A stretch of 64,000 nt of DNA from Archivesica marissinica (taxonomy: Eukaryota; Mollusca; Bivalvia; Venerida; Vesicomyidae). The notes below the pieces were generated by a model. That model ran no database searches. It worked only from the letters and a program-made list of their open reading frames with translations, and was not told where the DNA came from. Where the stretch lies: positions 2,612,458-2,676,457 of the forward strand of contig CM026404.1 of the NCBI GenBank assembly GCA_014843695.1, given 5' to 3'. This document shows positions 25,931 to 36,583 of this stretch, one piece after another (positions within the stretch are counted from its first letter, which is position 1; each line of letters begins with the position of its first letter). A program made the position numbers and the translations under genes.

Positions 25931-28591
25931 ACCTTTTGACATGCTACAGTACCTTCTGACATGCTACAGTACCTTCTAACATGCTACAGTACCTTCTGAT
26001 CCATTTATCATGCTACAGTACCTTTTGACATGCTACAGTACCTTTTGACATGCTACAGTACCTTCTAACATGATACAGTACCTTCTAACATGCTACAGTA
26101 CCTTTTGATATGCTACAGTACCTTCTGATTCATTTAACATGCTACAGTACCTTCTGATCCATTTATCATGCTACAGTACCTTCTGACCCATTTATCATGC
26201 TACAGTACCTTCTGATCCATTTATCATGCTACAGTACCTTCTGACCCATTTATCATGCTACAGTACCTTCTGATCCATTTGTCATGCTACAGTACCTTCT
26301 AACATGCTACAGTACCTTCTAACATGCTACAGTACCTTCTGACATGCTACAGTACCTTCTGATCCATTTATCATGCTACAGTACCTTCTGATCCATTTAA
26401 CATGCTACAGTACCTTCTGATCCATTTAACATGCTACAGTACCTTCTGACCCATTTATCATGCTACAGTACCTTCTGATCCATTTAACATGCTACAGTAC
26501 CTTCTGACATGCTACAGTACCTTCTAACATGTTACAGTACCTTCTGACATGCTACAGTACCTTCTGACATGCTACAGTACCTTCTAACATGCTACAGTAC
26601 CTTCTAACATGCTACAGTACCTTCTAACATGCTAGAGTACCTTCTGACATGCTACAGTACCTTCTGACATGCTACATTACCTTTTGACATGCTACAGTAC
26701 CTTCTAACATGCTACAGTACCTTCTAACATGATACAGTACCTTCTAACATGCTACAGTACCTTCTGACATGCTACAGTACCTTCTGATCCATTTATCATG
26801 CTACAGTACCTTCTGATCCATTTAACATGCTACAGTACCTTCTGACATGCTACAGTACCTTCTGATCCATTTATCATGCTACAGTACCTTCTAATCCATT
26901 TATCATGCTACAGTACCTTCTGACATGCTACAGTACCTTCTGATCCATTTAACATGCTACAGTACCTTCTGACATGCTACAGTACCTTCTAATCCATTTA
27001 TCATGCTACAGTACCTTCTGATCCATTTATCATGCTACAGTACCTTCTGATCCATTTATCATGCTACAGTACCTTCTGATCCATTTATCATGCTACTGTA
27101 CCTTCTGATCCATTTATCATGCTACGGTACCTTCTGATCCATTTATCATGTTACAGTACCTTCTGATCCATTTATCATGCTACAGTACCTTCTGATCCAT
27201 TTATCATTCTACAGTACCTTCTGATCCATTTGTCATGCTACAGTACCTTCTGATCCATTTATCATTCTACAGTACCTTCTGATCCATTTGTCATGCTACA
27301 GTACCTTCTAATCCATTTATCATGCTACCGTACCTTCTGATCCATTTAGTTCATACAAATTTATTTTAGCTCGATTGCGAAACAAGTTCTTTCAACTTAT
27401 ATTTAATCACTCTCGAGACCTCATTCCTGATGGAATCCATCGCCACGAGGGAGAGAGAAGAGGCAACGTGGAATTTAAATGCCTTGCCTAAGGGCACAAT
27501 CGTAACGGCTCCAGCAGGGCTCGAACTCCGGACCTTTCGCACCTGAAGCGAACGTGCATCCACTGCGCTATCACGACTATCCATTTATCATGCTACAGTA
27601 CCTTCTGATCCATTTATCATGCTACAGTACCTTCTGATCCATTTATCATGCTACCATACCTTCTGATCCATTTATCATGCAACAGTACCTTCTGATCCAT
27701 TTATCATGCAACAGTACCTTCTGATCCATTTATCATGCTACAGTACCTTCTGACATGTTACAGTACCTTCTGGTCCATTTATCATGCTACAGTACCTTCT
27801 GATCCATTTATCATGCTACAGTACCTTCTGATCCATTTATCATGCTACAGTACCTTCTGACATGCTACAGTACCTTCTGATCCATGTATCATGCTACAGT
27901 ACCTTCTGATCCATGTATCATGCTACAGTACCTTCTGATCCATTTATCATGCTACAGTACCTTCTGGTCCATTTATCATGCTACCGTACCTTCTGATCCA
28001 TTTATCATGCTACAGTACCTTCTGATCCATTTATCATGCTACAGTACCTTCTGATCCATGTATCATGCTACAGTACCTTCTGATCCATGTATCATGCTAC
28101 AGTACCTTCTGATCCATTTATCATGCTACAGTACCTTCTGATCCATGTATCATGCTACAGTACCTTCTGATCCATTTATCATGCTACAGTACCTTCTGAT
28201 CCATTTATCATGCTACAGTACCTTCTGATCCATTTATCATGCTACAGTACCTTCTGATCCATTTATCATGCTACAGTACCTTCTGATCCATTTATCATGC
28301 TACCGTACCTTCTGATCCATTTATCATGCTACCGTACCTTCTGATCCATTTATCATGCTACAGTACCTTCTGACATGCTACAGTACCTTCTGATCCATTT
28401 ATCATGCTACAGTACCTTCTGATCCATTTATCATGCTACCGTACCTTCTGATCCATTTATCATGCTACAGTACCTTCTGACATGCTACAGTACCTTCTGA
28501 TCCATTTATCATGCTACAGTACCTTCTGACATGCTACAGTACCTTCTGATCCATTTATCATGCTACAGTACCTTCTGACATGCTACAGTAC
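25931..28591. repeat. Minisatellite seeded by LPGAT1 exon 4 donor, 20/29-bp units
   Basis: About 2.4 kb of repeats plus one inserted SINE. The plus-strand unit is ATGCTACAGTACCTTCTGAT then CCATTTATC (29 bp), with a 20-bp form lacking the CCATTTAT part. On the minus strand each long unit reads AAATGGATCAGAAG followed by GTACTGTAGCATG. That is the last 14 bases of exon 4 plus its 5' splice site. The array starts directly at the exon 4 border, so it is best explained as an expansion of the exon-intron junction. Confidence 0.93.
27349..27578 (-). mobile_element. SINE family 1, full-length copy inside the minisatellite
   Basis: On the minus strand the head has A-box TAGCGCAGTGG and B-box GAGTTCGAGCCC, so it is tRNA-derived. 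The body contains GTAACGGC/AGGGCACAATCG-type sequence and GATGGATTCCATCAGGAATG, and the tail TCGCAATCGAGCTAAAATAA. It is flanked by a 9-bp direct repeat ATCCATTTA (27340-27348 and 27579-27587), which is itself part of the minisatellite unit, so insertion happened after the array had formed. Relatives are at 29312-29550, 47113-47275, 47408-47560 and, as tails, 41053-41160 and 43633-43706. Confidence 0.9.
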
Positions 28592-28707
28592 CTTCTGATC
28601 CATTTTTCGAATGCAGATTTCCCACATTGTCCAATATTGTGCTCATGGCACCAAGTCTTGGCAGCATGCAGTGTTTCAACACTGGCAGATTGTTCTTTAT
28701 GGCAAAC
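28592..28707 (-). CDS. LPGAT1: LPGAT1-like acyltransferase, exon 4
   Basis: This 116-bp internal exon, read on the minus strand, encodes FAIKNNLPVLKHCMLPRLGA followed by MSTILDNVGNLHSKNGSE (residues about 192-229). The acceptor is ATATTTAG before 28707 and the donor is GAAG|GTACTG at 28592/28591. It begins with one base that completes the split arginine codon CG|G from exon 3 and ends with one base that, with AG of exon 5, makes GAG. The sequence corresponds to the KKNNLPFLTNVTLPRSGA region of human LPGAT1, which carries the fourth conserved acyltransferase block (LPR-G). Too short for a start-to-stop frame, it is recognised by similarity and phase. Its last 14 bases and donor are the seed of the adjacent 2.4-kb minisatellite. 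It lies on the opposite strand to exons 1-3. Confidence 0.88.
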
Positions 28708-28902
28708 CTAAATATGGAAACATATTCACAACATACTTATACAGTTTTATCCAAACAAATGTTTTAATGATGCAGAAATAATGTACGCAGACTTATTATG
28801 ACAACATTTAACCTGCCGAATAAATTGGACGAAATTTGCCGCGTCTGATCTGACTCTATGCTGGTTGCAAAAGCGACTTTAGTTATGATTGGCAGGTTAC
28901 GG
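28708..28902 (-). other. Intron 3 sequence next to exon 4
   Basis: AT-rich sequence upstream (minus sense) of the exon 4 acceptor. No separate feature seen. Confidence 0.5.
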
Positions 28903-28913
28903 GTTAAAAGAAG

Positions 28914-29188
28914 TTATGTTATGTTATGTTATATTTCGGGTTTTACGCCTGCATCAGCACCATTTTGGGCTATATCGCCGGCGGGCAGTTTACTTAACAA
29001 CACCTTTCCTGGGCAGGCTCCAGCGGTTAACCAGTACTTGGGTGCACCAACCTCCGTAAGAAACTGCCAACTTTTTCATATAAATGAGACACGGCCTGAG
29101 CGGGGCTCGAACCCGTGACTATCAGTGATGATAGGTTACAGTGGTATACAAGTCAGCGACCTTAACCACTCGACCACGGAGGCGGACT
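28914..29188 (-). mobile_element. tRNA-Ser-like SINE with target-site duplication
   Basis: On the minus strand the head has TCCGTGGTCGAGTGGTTAAG (A box TGGTCGAGTGG) and the B-box GGTTCGAGCCC. The D-arm wording is typical of tRNA-Ser or tRNA-Leu. The 3' tail is (ATAAC)n, seen on the plus strand as TTATGTTATGTTATGTTATA. An 11-bp direct repeat GTTAAAAGAAG flanks it exactly (28903-28913 and 29189-29199), direct evidence of retrotransposition. Confidence 0.9.
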
Positions 29189-29311
29189 GTTAAAAGAAGT
29201 ACCACGTTATATAATAAATATTTCCGAAGTACGAGACATTATCATGTGAGAGTACACAACAAATTCTTTCAAATCTTGCATGTAATTTCAGAGTTACATA
29301 TACTGTGGAAG

Positions 29312-29550
29312 TCGTGATAGTGCAGTGGTAGTGTGTTCGCTGCAGGTGCGAAAGGCCTCGAGTTCGCGCCCAGCTGTAGCCGTTACGATTGTGCCCTTAG
29401 GGAAGGCATTTAAATTCCACAGTGCCTCTTCAATTTCCCTCATGGCGATGGATTCCATCAGGAATGAAGTCTCGAGAGTGATTACTCAAACATTGTAAAC
29501 ACTTGTATCGCAACTGAGCTAAAATAAATTTGTATAAACTAAACATGTAC
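29312..29550 (+). mobile_element. SINE family 1, full-length copy
   Basis: Head GTCGTGATAGTGCAGTGGTA with B-box-like GAGTTCGCGCCC. Body has AGGCATTTAAATTCCACAGT and GATGGATTCCATCAGGAATG. The tail has CTCGAGAGTGATTACTCAAA and GAGCTAAAATAAATTTGTAT. It is the plus-strand reference for the family in this window. Confidence 0.88.
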
Positions 29551-29741
29551 ATAGGTGTGATGCCGATGGGGTTTTGTTATTTTAGGCCACAAAGAATAAG
29601 GTTGCCTAGTCTTATAAGGCAAATTAGGGATTGTTAAGCATAGCCTGTCCAAATTCAAATACATACATGTGTATACATTTTCATGTATCCCTACATAATT
29701 ACTTTTATCTAGGGATGGCAACAAATAGCAATTTTGGTATT

Positions 29742-30085
29742 CGAATATTCGGTCTGGAAGGTATTTGAATATTCGGTCTGGAAGGTATTTGAATATTTGG
29801 TCTGGAAGGTATTTGAATATTTGGTCTGGAAGGTATTTGAATATTTGGTCTGGAAGGTATTTGAATATTTGGTCTGGAAGGTATTTGAATATTTGGTCTG
29901 GAAGGTATTTGAATATTCGGTCTGGAAGGTATTTGAATATTTGGTCTGGAAGGTATTTGAATATTTGGTCTGGAAGGTATTTGAATATTTGGTCTGGAAG
30001 GTATTTGAATATTTGGTCTGGAAGGTATTTGAATATTTGGTCTGGAAGGTATTTGAATATTCGGTCTGGAAGGTATTTGAATATT
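29742..30085. repeat. Minisatellite, 24-bp unit, inside the hAT-like element
   Basis: About 14 copies of TATTTGAATATTTGGTCTGG followed by AAGG. The seed is the subterminal GTATTCGAATATTCGGTCTG of the transposon. The unit length of 24 keeps frames open on both strands. Confidence 0.95.
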
Positions 30086-30247
30086 TGATAGAATTCTATC
30101 AAATACTCAAAATCACTCAAACTCTTATAAAAATTGCGTAAACGTCATCTTCCTGTAAGGCCATGCAAATATGACTCATCTTAAAAATCGTACTTTAAAT
30201 CGTACTTTTAGGTATATTGAGAAGTTAATCATAATTTTAAGGTACGT

Positions 30248-30271
30248 GGGGGGGGGGGGGGGGGGGGGGGG
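30248..30271 (+). repeat. Homopolymer of 24 G
   Basis: An uninterrupted run of 24 G inside the hAT-like element. Its exact length may be a sequencing approximation. Confidence 0.9.
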
Positions 30272-30528
30272 CGGATGTTATTATGACATTTTTTTAGTGT
30301 TTTTTTCATGTTTTAATTAACAATTACATATGTAAACATATAATATAATCAATAGATACTACATACTAGTATAGTATATATACAAATGCATTTATTAATT
30401 TTTATAAAGAGAGAAGGCATTATGTTTGAAAGTAAGATAGCAGGAGAAGAGATGAAAGCTTCCGATCCAGAATACAAACATCTTTTCAATATCAGTTGCT
30501 AATACGATTGCTGTTACATGCTTGTAAC

Positions 30529-31423
30529 TTAACTTCTATCAGTCAATATCAATTTGTTCCACTTTCTATTGTGAGCTTCTAGTTTATTTTTCATAAAGGC
30601 TATATGTTCTTCGATGTGTTGTCTTTCTTTTAAATATCTGATAAAGGTAATGCAGTTTGGAGCACATTTTTCTATTTTGCTTTTAAAAATATAATATTTT
30701 GCTAAAAGAATTATGAAATTTATCATAATATGGGGATGCTCTATACTTTGAATACCAAATGAAACAATTTTATAATCTATATTAAACTCTATTTGTTTGT
30801 CTATCAAATATGATTTTAATCGCGACCAAAAATGTTGAACATGAGAACAGTCCCAGAATAAATGTTTTAATGTCTCTGTATGCATATTGCAAAGTTCACA
30901 TAAAGTTGAGTTTGTTATTTTTAATTTATAGAGTAGTTCATTAGTTGGTAATATATGTCACATATTTATATTGGAATGTTCGTAATTTTGTATCGATAGT
31001 ACATACAAATGGCATGTTATGTATATTTTCTTCCATTCCAGGTATTCAAATATAGCTTTCCATTTTGTTTCGGCTTTATTTTGTGGAGTTTTATTGTACG
31101 TTTTTAGGAATGTTTTGTATAGGAATTGTGTTGGTCTTTTAATATTTTTTATTTCCTCTAGCAACGTATTTGAATTTCTAACCATTTGATTATTCTCTTT
31201 TATTTCTTCGTTCCATTTTTTAGAAATATTTGACACTAGCATGCGGTATTTTAGAAAATCTGAACGGTCTATTCCATAGATGTTTTGTAGTTCTGTAATA
31301 GTATGAAATTTTCTTGTTATTCGATTATATATATGTCCTACATATTTAATTCCCTTTTGAAAACAGTTCTTATAAAATAACGTATTTTCTCCGACCCGTA
31401 TAAACGAGTTATTCCATAATATT
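30529..31423 (-). pseudogene. LINE ORF2 C-terminal remnant (L1/Tx1-like)
   Basis: One minus-strand frame is open from about 31423 to 30529 apart from a single in-frame TGA at 30958-30960. It reads in order SFIRVGENTLFYKNCFQKGI, KYVGHIYNRITRKFHTITEL, then KKWNEEIKENNQ, KWKAIFEYLEWKKIYITCHL, ILPTNELLYKLKI, and CELCNMHTETLKHLFWDC. The last block has the zinc-binding pattern found after the reverse transcriptase domain of L1/Tx1-clade LINEs, and the order of blocks matches that region. The polymerase and endonuclease domains are absent, so this is a 5'-truncated dead copy. It lies wholly inside the hAT-like element. Clade assignment is from memory of the motif order. Confidence 0.82.
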
Positions 31424-31555
31424 TCATTTCATTTGATTACGACAGTTTATTTCATTTTTGCAAATATATATATTTTTCCGAATATTCGAATACTGGAATA
31501 GTGTTCGGATATTCGGACGTCTGAGCGAATATTCGTTGACATCCCTACTTTTATC

Positions 31556-31811
31556 ACATTGCTTGTATTTAGTGTAATAAACCATGACATAAATTCTTAT
31601 ATGTCAACACGCTTAATAACACCTGGAAGGATTCTGATTGTCATGTCATTGACAGCTTGCAAGACACATCAGACATGTACATGTACATGCTGTTGTGTTC
31701 ATGCTATATTTGTCGAAAATGAACTGCTTTGATAAATAAACTGCTAAATATGCACTAGATGTAAAAGAGTAATATCGTTTCGATTACTTGCATGAAGTTG
31801 TTTGACTATCA
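31556..31811. other. Spacer, no recognised feature
   Basis: Sequence between the hAT-like element and the next array. Nothing recognised. Confidence 0.5.
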
Positions 31812-32051
31812 GGGAGTATTTACTGCAGCGTACGGATACAGCTTAATCTAATCAATCTATATACATGTACTGGGAGTATTTACTGCAGCGTACGGATACA
31901 GCTTAATCTAATCAATCTATATACATGTACTGGGAGTATTTACTGCAGCGTACGGACACAGCTTAATCTAATCAATCTATATACATGTACTGGGAGTATT
32001 TACTGCAGCGTACGGATGCAGCTTAATCTAATCAACCTATATACGTGTACT
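31812..32051. repeat. Tandem repeat, 60-bp unit, four copies
   Basis: Four copies exactly 60 bp apart with core GGGAGTATTTACTGCAGCGT, differing by only a few bases, so the expansion is recent. Confidence 0.95.
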
Positions 32052-32135
32052 GACACACACATTTATTTCTTCTGGTTGTTGTTGTTACTGTGGTATCTGG
32101 TTGTTGTTGTTACTGTGGTATGTGATTAAAAGCAC

Positions 32136-32722
32136 CTTACACTCGTGCTGATTTCAAACCATATTTTATGAAACAAGTTAATGAAACAAGTTTTATGAAA
32201 TGAGTTTATGAAACAAGTTTTATGAAATGAGTTTATGAAACAAGTTTTATGAAATGAGTTTATGAAACAAGTTTTATGAAATGAGTTTATGAAACAAGTT
32301 TTATGAAATGCGTTTAGGAAACAAGTTTATGAAACAAGTTTTATGAAATGAGTTTATGAAACAAGTTAATGAAACAAGTTTTATGAAATGAGTTTATGAA
32401 ACACGTTTATGAAATGAGTTTATGAAACAAGTTAATGAAACAAGTTTTATGAAATGAGTTTATGAAACAAGTTAATGAAACAAGTTTATGAAATGAGTTT
32501 ATGAAATGAGTTTATGAAACAAGGTTTATGAAATGAGTTTATGAAACAAGTTTATGAAATGAGTTTATGAAACAAGTTTTATGAAATGAGTTTATGAAAC
32601 AAGTTTTATGAAATGAGTTTATGAAACAAGTTAATGAAACAAGTTTATGAAATGAGTTTATGAAACAAGGTTTATGAAAACGAGTTTCATAAAATATGGT
32701 ATGAAATCATCACAAGTGTAAG
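32136..32722. mobile_element. Inverted-repeat element filled by a minisatellite
   Basis: Left end CTTACACTCGTGCTGATTTC then AAACCATATTTTATGAAAC is matched in inverted form at the right end (complement of 32681-32722: CTTACACTTGTGATGATTTC then ATACCATATTTTATGAAAC). The terminal repeats are about 40 bp. Everything between is an array of ATGAAACAAGTTTTATGAAA then TGAGTTT units (27 bp with 13-14-bp half units). The array core ATGAAAC matches the inner end of the inverted repeat. Confidence 0.8.
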
Positions 32723-33152
32723 ATACTATATATACTAAGCATTCATGAATGTTTGCGTGGACCCAGTTCGAGAAAATTATCCTGCTCAAAACAAGCATTC
32801 AATGGTTTAACCCCTATTTCTTACTCTCATTCAATACTTCTAGATCTCATTTCTGCGTAATTTATTCTATTCCAATTTCATCCTTAGCTACCAATTTTCA
32901 GATATTTATAAGCGTTTCGATGCGTTTCCAATTTGAATTAAACATATTTAAGTTCTGGTCATTTTCGATATTACGCCAAGTTATTAAAATTGCCATATAC
33001 CTGGTACCAACATCTAGTACGCAGTGGAAAGAATTACCGTAAGCTTTTAGATTTCAGTTCAATCCACATATCATGATATATATGTATGTTTCTGTCTATA
33101 TCTCAATGTATCCTGATAAATAAATATGTTTAAACCAATGGATTCATCATTC
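32723..33152. other. Spacer, no recognised feature
   Basis: A 97-codon open frame is present (32749-33042) but has no recognisable similarity and ordinary AT-rich composition. I do not call it a gene. Confidence 0.45.
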
Positions 33153-33250
33153 ACATTAAAAATTTACATAGTACCATAGGTGAATATCTGTTACTTTTCA
33201 ACATTAAATATTTATATAGTATCATAGGTGAATATCTGTTACTTTTCAAC
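33153..33250. repeat. Direct repeat of 48 bp, two copies
   Basis: Two adjacent copies sharing CATAGGTGAATATCTGTTAC and TTTTCAACAT, spaced 48 bp. Confidence 0.9.
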
Positions 33251-33384
33251 ATCAGTGAAATCAAGTTTTACCCAATCAGTTGCAGCCGACATCGAACAAG
33301 CCTGGTTTAATTGATATATGTATCTAGACTGCCGAGATGTCAATTTGCCCATTTGGACAGAGTGCCATTGTTTATAAATGTATC

Positions 33385-33580
33385 GTATGTATGTTCCATT
33401 AATGTCAAACCCCTTGCGGGGACAAAGACATGTTTTCCTGGGCAAGCTTAGCCAACCCAAGTGGTCCACAAGTACTAAGCAATGTGTGTGAGGTGCCTTG
33501 CTCAATGACGCTACATACGTGGCCTGATTGAGTATCAAGGTTGTTGCAACATAAATTTGTCTATTTGGAGTTTGTGTCAT
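33385..33580. repeat. Dispersed repeat with CCCCTTGCGGGG hairpin
   Basis: GTATGTTCCATTAATGTCAA followed by ACCCCTTGCGGGGACAAAGA and CATGTTTTCCTGGGCAAGC. A close match is at 63090-63165. The CCCC-TTG-CGGGG part is a short hairpin. The overlapping minus-strand frame is not a recognised protein. Confidence 0.6.
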
Positions 33581-33633
33581 GGTTGTATCTAAGACTGTCC
33601 TTGGATCTTTAACTTTTCTCTTTATTATATATA

Positions 33634-34499
33634 CAGTCGAACTTCGTTGCCTCCTACTCGACGGGTCCGTGAGTAATGGTTCGAGTCATGGGAGGTTCGA
33701 GTCAATGGTAGTTGTGTGGGTTGACCCATAATATTGATAAATTAAATTGTGTTTTGGTAGCTTACTGTTATATACTGGTTTATGCAATACATCCAATATG
33801 TCCTCTCGTGGTTTGATAAGAATCCATGTTTATACGAATGTGTTTCATAATAATAGACAACATTTTTACAGTTCTTATATTTATTTGGTTATATACATGT
33901 TATGCAGTGGTTTAAATGATTAATCTACATAATACTCAGGTAGTTTTATGCATTCTAAAAATAGAATGTGTCAGTTACCAGTAGATTTAGACCAGTGATT
34001 TAACACATAACCTGACAATATCGGTTGTTTATATTGAAATGTCGTAGCTTGGCATCTTTAACTCAATAACTTTAAGTGTGTAATATGTTTGTTCTATACA
34101 TAATTATGTTTAATACCAATTTAAGCTATGGATAAAAAGCCACCGTGATTGAAACCCAGTCACAATAGAATAGTAATTGCCAATCTCACGATGTGTAAAT
34201 TATGCGAGTGTACCGATCAAATGAAATTTCATTGCCATTAACAAAAGCTGTGAAAACTTTTGTGTGACACGCAGCCCTGGACACACGGCCAATTGTGTTC
34301 AACCCAAAGGTGTTAATTTAAGTACTAATTGATTTCATAGGACCAGTGATCTGGTGCGAGAGTTCCAGTCACCCGTGTTCGAGTCATCGAAGGTAGAACA
34401 ATATGCATTATATAGAGATTATCGCCGGGACCAGACGACATGTTTGAGCCAACGTTGGTGTTCGAGCCAACCGAGTTTGAGGCAACGAAGTTCGACTGT
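33634..34499. mobile_element. TA-flanked non-autonomous DNA transposon, 866 bp
   Basis: Ends CAGTCGAACTTCGTTGCCTC and, inverted, the same 20 bases (GAGGCAACGAAGTTCGACTG). TA lies directly outside on both sides (33632-33633 and 34500-34501). The subterminal sequence repeats TTCGAGTC/TTCGAGCCAA in both arms. No transposase frame is visible. TA target and CAGT ends fit the Tc1/mariner-pogo group, an inference. Confidence 0.85.
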
Positions 34500-34514
34500 A
34501 TTTTAATATTTTTG

Positions 34515-34705
34515 TTTTGACTTTAAGTAGCACAAACAACGTAGGTCCTATGTCGACATTCCAGCTATTATTCGTGGAGGAAGACCCCAGGTGCCCCTCC
34601 AAACAGTATTTCAGACATGGACGGGTCCCAGATAGAACCACTAACCTTCTGCAAGCCAGATGTAAAGTTTCCAAACATGAAAGAATTTGGCACACAAGTG
34701 GGATT
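34515..34705 (-). mobile_element. SINE-like element Z, copy 1
   Basis: On the minus strand it reads TTTGAATCCCACTTGTGTGC, then TGGCTTGCAGAAGGTTAGTG, GGCACCTGGGGTCTTCCTCC and GTCGACATAGGACCTACG. The same order of blocks is at 59041-59210. I recall closely similar repeats as very common in molluscs. Its right edge runs straight into the 39-bp minisatellite, whose unit continues the element's sequence. Confidence 0.8.
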
Positions 34706-35583
34706 CAAATGTACAGTGGTGAGTGGCAGGCAACCATGGAGGCCCAAATGTACAGTGGTGAGTGGCAGGCAACCATGGAGGCCCAAATGTACAGTGGTGA
34801 GTGGCAGGCAACCATGGAGGCCCAATGTACAGTGGTGAGTGGCAGGCACCATGGAGGCCCAAATGTACAGTGGTGAGTGGCAGGCAACCATGGAGGCCCA
34901 AATGTACAGTGGTGAGTGGCAGGCAACCATGGAGGCCCAAATGTACAGTGGTGTGGCAGGCAACCATGGAGGCCCAAATGTACAGTGGTGAGTGGCAGGC
35001 CACCATGGAGGCCCAATGTACAGTGGTGAGTGGCAGGCAACCATGGAGGCCCAAATGTACAGTGGTGAGTGGCAGGCAACCATGGAGGCCCAATGTACAG
35101 TGGTGAGTGGCAGGCAACCATGGAGGCCCAAATGTACAGTGGTGAGTGGCAGGCAACCATGGAGGCCCAAATGTACAGTGGTGAGTGGCAGGCAACCATG
35201 GAGCCCAATGTACAGTGGTGAGTGGCAGGCAACCATGGAGGCCCAAATGTACAGTGGTGAGTGGCAGGCAACCATGGAGGCCCAAATGTACAGTGGTGAG
35301 TGGCAGGCAACCATGGAGGCCCAAATGTACAGTGGTGAGTGGCAGGCAACCATGGAGGCCCAAATGTACAGTGGTGAGTGGCAGGCAACCATGGAGGCCC
35401 AAATGTACAGTGGTGAGTGGCAGGCAACCATGGAGGCCCATAAATGTACAGTGGTGAGTGGCAGGCAACCATGGAGGCCCAAATGTACAGTGGTGAGTGG
35501 CAGGCAACCATGGAGGCCCTAAATGTACAGTGGTGAGTGGCAGGCAACCATGGAGGCCCAAATGTACAGTGGTGAGTGGCAGG
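34706..35583. repeat. Minisatellite A, 39-bp unit
   Basis: About 22 copies with plus-strand core ACAGTGGTGAGTGGCAGGCA then ACCATGGAGGCCCAAATGT. The complement (GGGCCTCCATGGTTGC, then CTGCCACTCACCACTGTACA) is the same sequence as the array at 60335-60824. The right end is cut by a gap. This shared unit, in opposite orientation, is part of the case for a misoriented contig. Confidence 0.95.
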
Positions 35584-36583
35584 NNNNNNNNNNNNNNNNN
35601 NNNNNNNNNNNNNNNNNNNNNNNNNNNNNNNNNNNNNNNNNNNNNNNNNNNNNNNNNNNNNNNNNNNNNNNNNNNNNNNNNNNNNNNNNNNNNNNNNNNN
35701 NNNNNNNNNNNNNNNNNNNNNNNNNNNNNNNNNNNNNNNNNNNNNNNNNNNNNNNNNNNNNNNNNNNNNNNNNNNNNNNNNNNNNNNNNNNNNNNNNNNN
35801 NNNNNNNNNNNNNNNNNNNNNNNNNNNNNNNNNNNNNNNNNNNNNNNNNNNNNNNNNNNNNNNNNNNNNNNNNNNNNNNNNNNNNNNNNNNNNNNNNNNN
35901 NNNNNNNNNNNNNNNNNNNNNNNNNNNNNNNNNNNNNNNNNNNNNNNNNNNNNNNNNNNNNNNNNNNNNNNNNNNNNNNNNNNNNNNNNNNNNNNNNNNN
36001 NNNNNNNNNNNNNNNNNNNNNNNNNNNNNNNNNNNNNNNNNNNNNNNNNNNNNNNNNNNNNNNNNNNNNNNNNNNNNNNNNNNNNNNNNNNNNNNNNNNN
36101 NNNNNNNNNNNNNNNNNNNNNNNNNNNNNNNNNNNNNNNNNNNNNNNNNNNNNNNNNNNNNNNNNNNNNNNNNNNNNNNNNNNNNNNNNNNNNNNNNNNN
36201 NNNNNNNNNNNNNNNNNNNNNNNNNNNNNNNNNNNNNNNNNNNNNNNNNNNNNNNNNNNNNNNNNNNNNNNNNNNNNNNNNNNNNNNNNNNNNNNNNNNN
36301 NNNNNNNNNNNNNNNNNNNNNNNNNNNNNNNNNNNNNNNNNNNNNNNNNNNNNNNNNNNNNNNNNNNNNNNNNNNNNNNNNNNNNNNNNNNNNNNNNNNN
36401 NNNNNNNNNNNNNNNNNNNNNNNNNNNNNNNNNNNNNNNNNNNNNNNNNNNNNNNNNNNNNNNNNNNNNNNNNNNNNNNNNNNNNNNNNNNNNNNNNNNN
36501 NNNNNNNNNNNNNNNNNNNNNNNNNNNNNNNNNNNNNNNNNNNNNNNNNNNNNNNNNNNNNNNNNNNNNNNNNNNNNNNNNNN
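35584..36583. other. Assembly gap (1000 N)
   Basis: Exactly 1000 N. The left edge is minisatellite A and the right edge is an unrelated 42-bp array, so the two sides share no sequence. Confidence 0.99.

Larger units (their letters stand above)
29710..31547. mobile_element. hAT-like non-autonomous element with nested LINE and minisatellite
   Basis: Left end TAGGGATGGCAACAAATAG and right end (complement) TAGGGATGTCAACGAATATT form a terminal inverted repeat. An 8-bp direct repeat CTTTTATC lies immediately outside each end (29702-29709 and 31548-31555), the target-site length of hAT transposons. Subterminal regions are rich in CGAATATTCG-type palindromes. The 1.84-kb interior holds a 24-bp minisatellite, a run of 24 G and a minus-strand LINE fragment, but no transposase that I can recognise. 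Confidence 0.85.
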
